Part shown: one piece after another, positions 60,401 through 64,000 of the stretch | Layout of the letters: the number at the start of each line of letters is the position of its first letter | Numbering within the stretch: the first letter of the stretch is position 1 | DNA from: Micromonospora sp. WMMD812 | GTDB lineage: Bacteria > Actinomycetota > Actinomycetes > Mycobacteriales > Micromonosporaceae | Direction of reading: 5' to 3' | NCBI RefSeq assembly: GCF_027497215.1 | Contig: NZ_CP114904.1 | Coordinates: 868,001 to 932,000, forward strand | DNA length: 64,000 nucleotides | The notes under the pieces: model-generated | The model's input: the letters and a program-made list of their open reading frames with translations, nothing else | Database searches by the model: none | What the model was told of the DNA's origin: nothing | Made by a program: the position numbers and the translations under genes

Positions 60401-61015
60401 ATGACGACGGCCGACATGTGGTTCGACCCGCGCTGCCCGTGGGCCTGGAACGCCTCGCGCTGGCTGCTGGAGGTGGAGCGGGTGCGACCGGTGGACGTGC
60501 GGTTCCACGTGATGAGCCTGTCGGTCCTCAACGACGGGCGGGAGGGGCTGGAGGAGTGGTACCGGGAGTGGCTCAGGCCCGGGATGGGGCCGGTGCGGGT
60601 GGCGGTCGCCGCCGAGCAGAAGTACGGCCCGGAGGTGCTGCGCGACCTCTACACCGCGCTGGGCAACCGGATCCACCACGAGCGGGCCCCGATCGGCCGG
60701 GAGTTGTACGTCGCGGCGCTGACCGAGGTGGGGCTGGCTCCCGACCTGGCCGACGCTGCCGGGTCCCCCGACCACGACGCGGCGCTGCTGGCCAGCCACC
60801 AGGCCGGCCTGGAGCCGGTGGGCGAGGACCTGGGCACCCCGACCATCCACGTCACGGTCGACGGGCGGCGGACGGCCTTCTTCGGCCCGGTGGTGGCGCC
60901 GATCCCGCGTGGCGAGGACGCCGGCCGGCTGTGGGACGGCGTGCTGCTGGTCGCGGGCACCGACGGGTTCTTCGAGCTCAAGCGCGCCCGCACCCGGGCG
61001 CCGATCGAGCGCTGA
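60401..61015 (+). CDS. DsbA-family mycothiol-dependent oxidoreductase-like protein (Rv2466c type)
   Basis: 204 residues. TADMWFDPRCPWAWNASRWLLEVERVRPVDVRFHVMSLSVLN is very close in style to mycobacterial Rv2466c, a mycothiol-dependent reductase of the DsbA fold. The active site here is CPWA rather than CPWC, so the resolving cysteine is missing and a monothiol mechanism with mycothiol is expected. GTPTIHV is the cis-Pro loop. The ATG at 60401 has GGAAG upstream. An in-frame GTG at 60365 lies 6 nt after CAGGGT and would give a leaderless message with 12 extra residues. Confidence 0.88.
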   Translation: MTTADMWFDPRCPWAWNASRWLLEVERVRPVDVRFHVMSLSVLNDGREGLEEWYREWLRPGMGPVRVAVAAEQKYGPEVLRDLYTALGNRIHHERAPIGRELYVAALTEVGLAPDLADAAGSPDHDAALLASHQAGLEPVGEDLGTPTIHVTVDGRRTAFFGPVVAPIPRGEDAGRLWDGVLLVAGTDGFFELKRARTRAPIER

Positions 61016-61100
61016 GGCGAGCCGGCTGCGGGCCACCGGACGAGCGCCGCGGCGAGCCGGCTGCCTGTCCACCGGCCGGGCGCGGAAGCGAGCCGGCTGA
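61016..61100 (+). repeat. Three imperfect 36-bp repeats after the DsbA-like gene
   Basis: GCGAGCCGGCTG recurs at about 61017, 61052 and 61088, spaced 35-36 bp, with a second shared part CCACCGGnCGnGCGC. It begins directly after the stop codon. Similar short repeats are common at gene ends in high-GC actinomycetes. Confidence 0.7.
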
Positions 61101-61149
61101 GCTGACGCCGACGCCCGGCTCCGCGGGCAGGTCGGCCGCGGCCGGCCCG

Positions 61150-61920
61150 TCAGTCCAGGTCGACCGGCAGCGGCACCGGGCGCTTGGCCGCCCGGTCGTC
61201 CCCGGACGAGCGGCCGCGCAGGTGTCGGGCCAGCCACGGCAGCAGATGCCGCCGGGTCCAGGCCAACTCGGCGCGGACCACCTCCGGCCGGCGTCGGCGC
61301 GGCGCGACGGCCAGCGGGTGGGACCAGGAGTCGTCGGTGCCGGGCAGGCCGGCGGTGTGCGCCAGGGCGGCGGCAATCCGTTCGTGCCCGGCGCTGTTGG
61401 CGTGCAGCCGGTCGTCGCTCCAGAGCCGCGGGTCGGAGGCGACTGGGTGGGCGCCGAGGTCCAGCAGGGTGGCACCGGTCCGTGCGGTGACCGCCCGCAG
61501 CGCCGCGTTCAGGGCGAGCACCCGGCCGCGTAGCGGACGGGCGATCGGCATCACCGGCGCCGGGTCGGGCAGGGTAAAGGTGAGGACCGTCGCGCCCTGC
61601 GCGACCAGGGCCTCCTGCATCGCGCCGACGTCCGTGGCGATCCGGTCGACGTCGAACGTCGGGCGGAGCACGTCGTTCATCCCCGCGACCACGGTCGCCA
61701 GGTCCGGAGCGAGGTCGAGTGCCACCGGCAGCTGCTCGGCCCGGATCCGGGCCGTCGTGCGCCCCCGCACCGCGAGATTGGCATACTCCAGACCGCCCTG
61801 CGCCCGCGCCACCGCCAGGGCGAACCGGTCGGCCCAGCCCCGGTAGCCGCCGGCCTCGTCCGGGTCGTCCAGGCCCTCGGTGGTGCTGTCGCCGATCGCC
61901 ACGTACCGCTGCCACATCAC
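61150..61920 (-). CDS. SGNH/GDSL-family hydrolase
   Basis: 256 residues. Block I is VAIGDSTTEGLDD with catalytic Ser near residue 12. Block III has GMNDVLRP. Block V is SDDRLHANSAGHERIAAAL with the Asp/His dyad. A basic C-terminus follows (RRHLLPWLARHLRGRS). It is an esterase or lipase of unknown substrate and has no signal peptide. TACCCT ends 7 nt before the GTG at 61920, so the message is probably leaderless. It is divergent from the MBL gene, whose promoter has the same design. Confidence 0.9.
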   Translation of the reverse strand: MMWQRYVAIGDSTTEGLDDPDEAGGYRGWADRFALAVARAQGGLEYANLAVRGRTTARIRAEQLPVALDLAPDLATVVAGMNDVLRPTFDVDRIATDVGAMQEALVAQGATVLTFTLPDPAPVMPIARPLRGRVLALNAALRAVTARTGATLLDLGAHPVASDPRLWSDDRLHANSAGHERIAAALAHTAGLPGTDDSWSHPLAVAPRRRRPEVVRAELAWTRRHLLPWLARHLRGRSSGDDRAAKRPVPLPVDLD

Positions 61921-61927
61921 GTCGGCG

Positions 61928-61984
61928 AGGGTAACCAGGACCTGCTGCCCGACCGCGCCGAGGTTTGCCCCCCGTTCGTAGGCT
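61928..61984. promoter_or_regulatory. Divergent leaderless promoters of the SGNH and MBL genes
   Basis: Minus strand: TACCCT (61928-61933 region) ends 7 nt before GTG 61920. Plus strand: TAGGCT (61979-61984) ends 7 nt before ATG 61992. Neither gene has a Shine-Dalgarno sequence. The distance between the two boxes is about 50 bp. Confidence 0.55.
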
Positions 61985-61991
61985 CGACGTC

Positions 61992-62705
61992 ATGTCGCGA
62001 TCACCCGCCGTCGCGCTCGCCCCCGGTGTCTGGCGCATCCCCACCGCCGGCCGCGCGCTGGTCAACTCGTACGCCCTGGTCGACGACGACGGCAGCGTCA
62101 CGCTGGTCGACTGCGGGCTGAAACGCGCGCCGGCCCGGATCGTGCGCGGGCTCGCCGCGATCGGCAAGGCCCCGGCCGACGTCATCCGGATCGTGCTCAC
62201 CCACGCCCATCCGGATCATGCCGGCGGCGCGGCCGAGCTGGCCCGGCGCACCGGCGCCCCGGTCGCCGCGCACGCCGCCGACGTCGGCTACGCGCGGGCG
62301 GGCCACTCCCCGCCCCGGGACGCCACGGTGACCGGGGCCCGGCTCTTCGCCCGGCTCGACGGCGGCGGCCGGTTCCCGGCCGTCGAGGTGGCCCAGCAGC
62401 TCGCCGACGGGGACGTGCTGCCGATCGCCGGCGGCCTGCGGGTGGTGCACACCCCCGGCCACTCGCCGGGGCACGTCTCGTTGCTGCACGAGCCGACCCG
62501 GTTGCTGATCACCGGGGACGCGCTCTTCAACGTCGCCGGCATCCGCTGGCCGATCAAGGTGCTCTGCAGCGACTTCCGGATGACCCAGCGGACCGCGCAC
62601 GTCCTCGGTGAGCTGGCGTACGACATCGCCGCCTTCACCCACGGCCCTGAGCTCACCGACAACCCCCGCGACCGCATCCGCGCCTTCCTGCTCCGGCAAC
62701 CCTGA
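61992..62705 (+). CDS. MBL-fold metallo-hydrolase
   Basis: 237 residues. HAHPDHAGG (His71, His73, Asp75, His76) is the Zn-binding HxHxDH motif. VVHTPGHSPGHVSLL and LLITGDALFN give the third His and bridging Asp, and FTHGPEL gives the last His. The fold is that of metallo-beta-lactamase-like hydrolases such as glyoxalase II or persulfide-dioxygenase relatives; the substrate is unknown. The ATG is leaderless (TAGGCT 7 nt upstream). It converges on corA. Confidence 0.91.
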   Translation: MSRSPAVALAPGVWRIPTAGRALVNSYALVDDDGSVTLVDCGLKRAPARIVRGLAAIGKAPADVIRIVLTHAHPDHAGGAAELARRTGAPVAAHAADVGYARAGHSPPRDATVTGARLFARLDGGGRFPAVEVAQQLADGDVLPIAGGLRVVHTPGHSPGHVSLLHEPTRLLITGDALFNVAGIRWPIKVLCSDFRMTQRTAHVLGELAYDIAAFTHGPELTDNPRDRIRAFLLRQP

Positions 62706-62744
62706 CCGGCCGGGACCGGGCGGCGGGACGGCGTGGGTCCGGGC

Positions 62745-63851
62745 TCAGAGCCAGCCGGAGCGGCGGAACAGCCGGTACAGGGTGAGCGCGGCCAGCGCCA
62801 TCAGGCCGAGCGCGAACGCGTAGCCGTAGCGCCACTCCAGCCCGGGCAGGGTGGCGAAGTTCATGCCGTAGATGCCGGCGATGCCGGTCTGCGCGGCCGC
62901 GATGGCCGCCCACGCCGCGATCTTCCGCATGTCGTTGTTCTGCTCGACCGCGAGCTGGGCCAGCCGCGACTGCACGATCGAGGTGAGCAGGTCGTCGTAC
63001 GCGGCGACCCGGTCGACCGCCCGGGCCAGCCGCGCGTCCACGTCCACGAACCAGCGGTGCAGGCCCCTCGGCGGGTCGGTCGGATGCCCCTCGACCAGGG
63101 TCCGCAGCGGCGCCTGCAACGGCAGGACCGCCCGCTTGAACTCGACCACCTCGCGCTTCAGCTGGTAGATGTGCTGGATGTCGGCGCCGCGATCCCGCGC
63201 GAAGACACTCTCCTCGACCCGTTCCAGGTCCCGCTCGACGTGGCCGGCGACCTCCAGGTAGAGGTCGACCATGCGGTCGCAGACCGCGTACGCCACGGCC
63301 CACGGGCCCTCGGCCAGCAGCGCCGGGCGCTGCTCGATGTCGGCCCGCACCATGCTCAGCGCGCCGGAGGCGCCGTGCCGGACGGTGATCACGAACCGGT
63401 CGCCGAGGAACACCATGACGTCGCCGGTGTCGATCACCTCGGAGCTCTCGGTAAGCTCGGCGTGCTCCACGTAGCCGGCGGTGCGCAGCACCAGCAGCGT
63501 CACCTCGCCGTGCCGCTGGACGGCCGGCCGGTGGCCGTCGGCGAGCGCCTGCTCGACGGTCAGCTCGTCGAGCCCGAAGACCCGGCCCACCGCGGCCATC
63601 ACGGCGGGACCCGGCTCGTGCAGGCCGAGCCACACGAACGCGTTGCGGCCGCGCCGGCCGCGGGCGTACGCGTCGGCGTAGTGCGGGCGACCGGGTTCGC
63701 GCCGGCCGTTGACGTAGACCGCGCAGTCGACGACCGCGTCCGGGTTGGACCGCCGCGGCGCGGGGATGTCGGCGGACGACCGACCGAGCAGCCGGTCGAC
63801 GAGGGCGTGCAGGCCCCGACCCGATCGGACCCGTACCGGTCGCTGATCCAC
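62745..63851 (-). CDS. corA: CorA-type magnesium/cobalt transporter
   Basis: 368 residues. A long acidic N-terminal cytoplasmic domain is followed by the two C-terminal helices. The pore signature is YGMNF (GMN at about residues 329-331), in IYGMNFATLPGLEWRYGYAFALGLMALAALTLYRLFRRSGWL. The middle contains the long helix QSRLAQLAVEQNNDMRKIAAWAAI. It mediates Mg2+ (and Co2+) uptake. GGAGG lies 6 nt before the GTG at 63851. Confidence 0.94.
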   Translation of the reverse strand: MDQRPVRVRSGRGLHALVDRLLGRSSADIPAPRRSNPDAVVDCAVYVNGRREPGRPHYADAYARGRRGRNAFVWLGLHEPGPAVMAAVGRVFGLDELTVEQALADGHRPAVQRHGEVTLLVLRTAGYVEHAELTESSEVIDTGDVMVFLGDRFVITVRHGASGALSMVRADIEQRPALLAEGPWAVAYAVCDRMVDLYLEVAGHVERDLERVEESVFARDRGADIQHIYQLKREVVEFKRAVLPLQAPLRTLVEGHPTDPPRGLHRWFVDVDARLARAVDRVAAYDDLLTSIVQSRLAQLAVEQNNDMRKIAAWAAIAAAQTGIAGIYGMNFATLPGLEWRYGYAFALGLMALAALTLYRLFRRSGWL

Positions 63852-63938
63852 CGCCCACCTCCGCGTCGCCGGGACTGCCGGCCTACGGTACGCGGATCGG
63901 GCGGCCGACGCGGTCGCGGAGCCCGGCGGGAACAGCGG

Positions 63939-64000
63939 TCAGCCGGTCCGGGTGGCGAGGACGACCACGTTGTCGACGTAGTTCCCGGTGCGCGCGTCGA
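63939..64000 (-). CDS. C-terminal end of a gene cut by the right edge
   Basis: Reading minus strand from the edge, an open frame ends ...DARTGNYVDNVVVLATRTG and TGA at 63939-63941. The codon pattern is that of a real gene. The fragment is too short for family assignment. Confidence 0.5.
   Translation of the reverse strand, partial: DARTGNYVDNVVVLATRTG

Noticed and set aside
62706..62744. Terminator between the MBL and corA genes
   Set aside because: Only a 5-bp GGACC/GGTCC stem can be drawn in this 39-bp gap; too weak to list.

Overview
The window is very GC-rich, densely coded chromosomal DNA from an actinomycete. A Micromonosporaceae member such as Micromonospora or a close relative is the best guess. 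This is inferred from GTG starts, mycothiol-linked enzyme families, an actinobacterial-type SOS box, many leaderless promoters and a squalene-hopene operon whose gene order is typical of actinomycetes. There are no rRNA or tRNA genes, CRISPR arrays, intact insertion sequences or phage genes.

Layout. 1-6.9 kb: an Nramp-like transporter (cut by the left edge), a lipid kinase, a GH2 beta-mannosidase and a long-chain acyl-CoA synthetase. 6.9-11.6 kb: a polytopic membrane protein with a split alpha/beta-hydrolase signature, a TPR-like protein, a small membrane protein and a beta-hydroxyacid dehydrogenase. 11.9-22.4 kb: a tightly coupled hopanoid operon, dxs-hpnC-hpnD-hpnE-polyprenyl synthase-shc-hpnG/ispH fusion-hpnH. 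It covers the first and last MEP-pathway steps, squalene formation, cyclisation and C35 side-chain attachment. 22.5-31.9 kb: an SDR, a remarkable 982-residue glycosyltransferase/WS-DGAT fusion, two DMT-type membrane proteins, a MOSC protein, a secreted GH18 chitinase and small enzymes.

32.4-46.8 kb: a sugar-utilisation locus. A LacI regulator is co-transcribed with a family-5 ABC importer (lipoprotein, two permeases, a fused double ATPase). It is flanked by a divergent GH35 beta-galactosidase and by a GH13-GH39-GH39 operon. A palindrome centred on AACCGGTT lies in the LacI/GH35 divergent promoter and again upstream of the GH39 operon, so this looks like one local regulon. 46.8-47.3 kb is a gene-free stretch with tandem repeats and a nested inverted repeat. 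47.3-56.2 kb: SOS-controlled DNA polymerase IV, a GNAT protein, an FMN-dependent glutamate-synthase-like protein, a VOC protein, a Tat-exported amidase, an RraA-like protein, a slipin and an MscS-related membrane protein with a threonine-rich repeat tail.

56.2-64 kb: an MFS exporter preceded by a five-codon leaderless leader peptide and a hairpin that buries its Shine-Dalgarno sequence. Then come a mycothiol-type isomerase-fold protein, VOC/SRPBCC, YchJ-like, DsbA-like, SGNH hydrolase and MBL-fold genes, CorA, and the last codons of a gene cut by the right edge.

The best candidates for something new are the leader-peptide/hairpin control element of the MFS gene, the GT28-WS/DGAT fusion, the membrane-interrupted hydrolase, the HpnG-IspH fusion, and two unexplained structured intergenic elements (32178-32227 and 47195-47254). 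All functional statements come from reading motifs by eye; no database search was possible.
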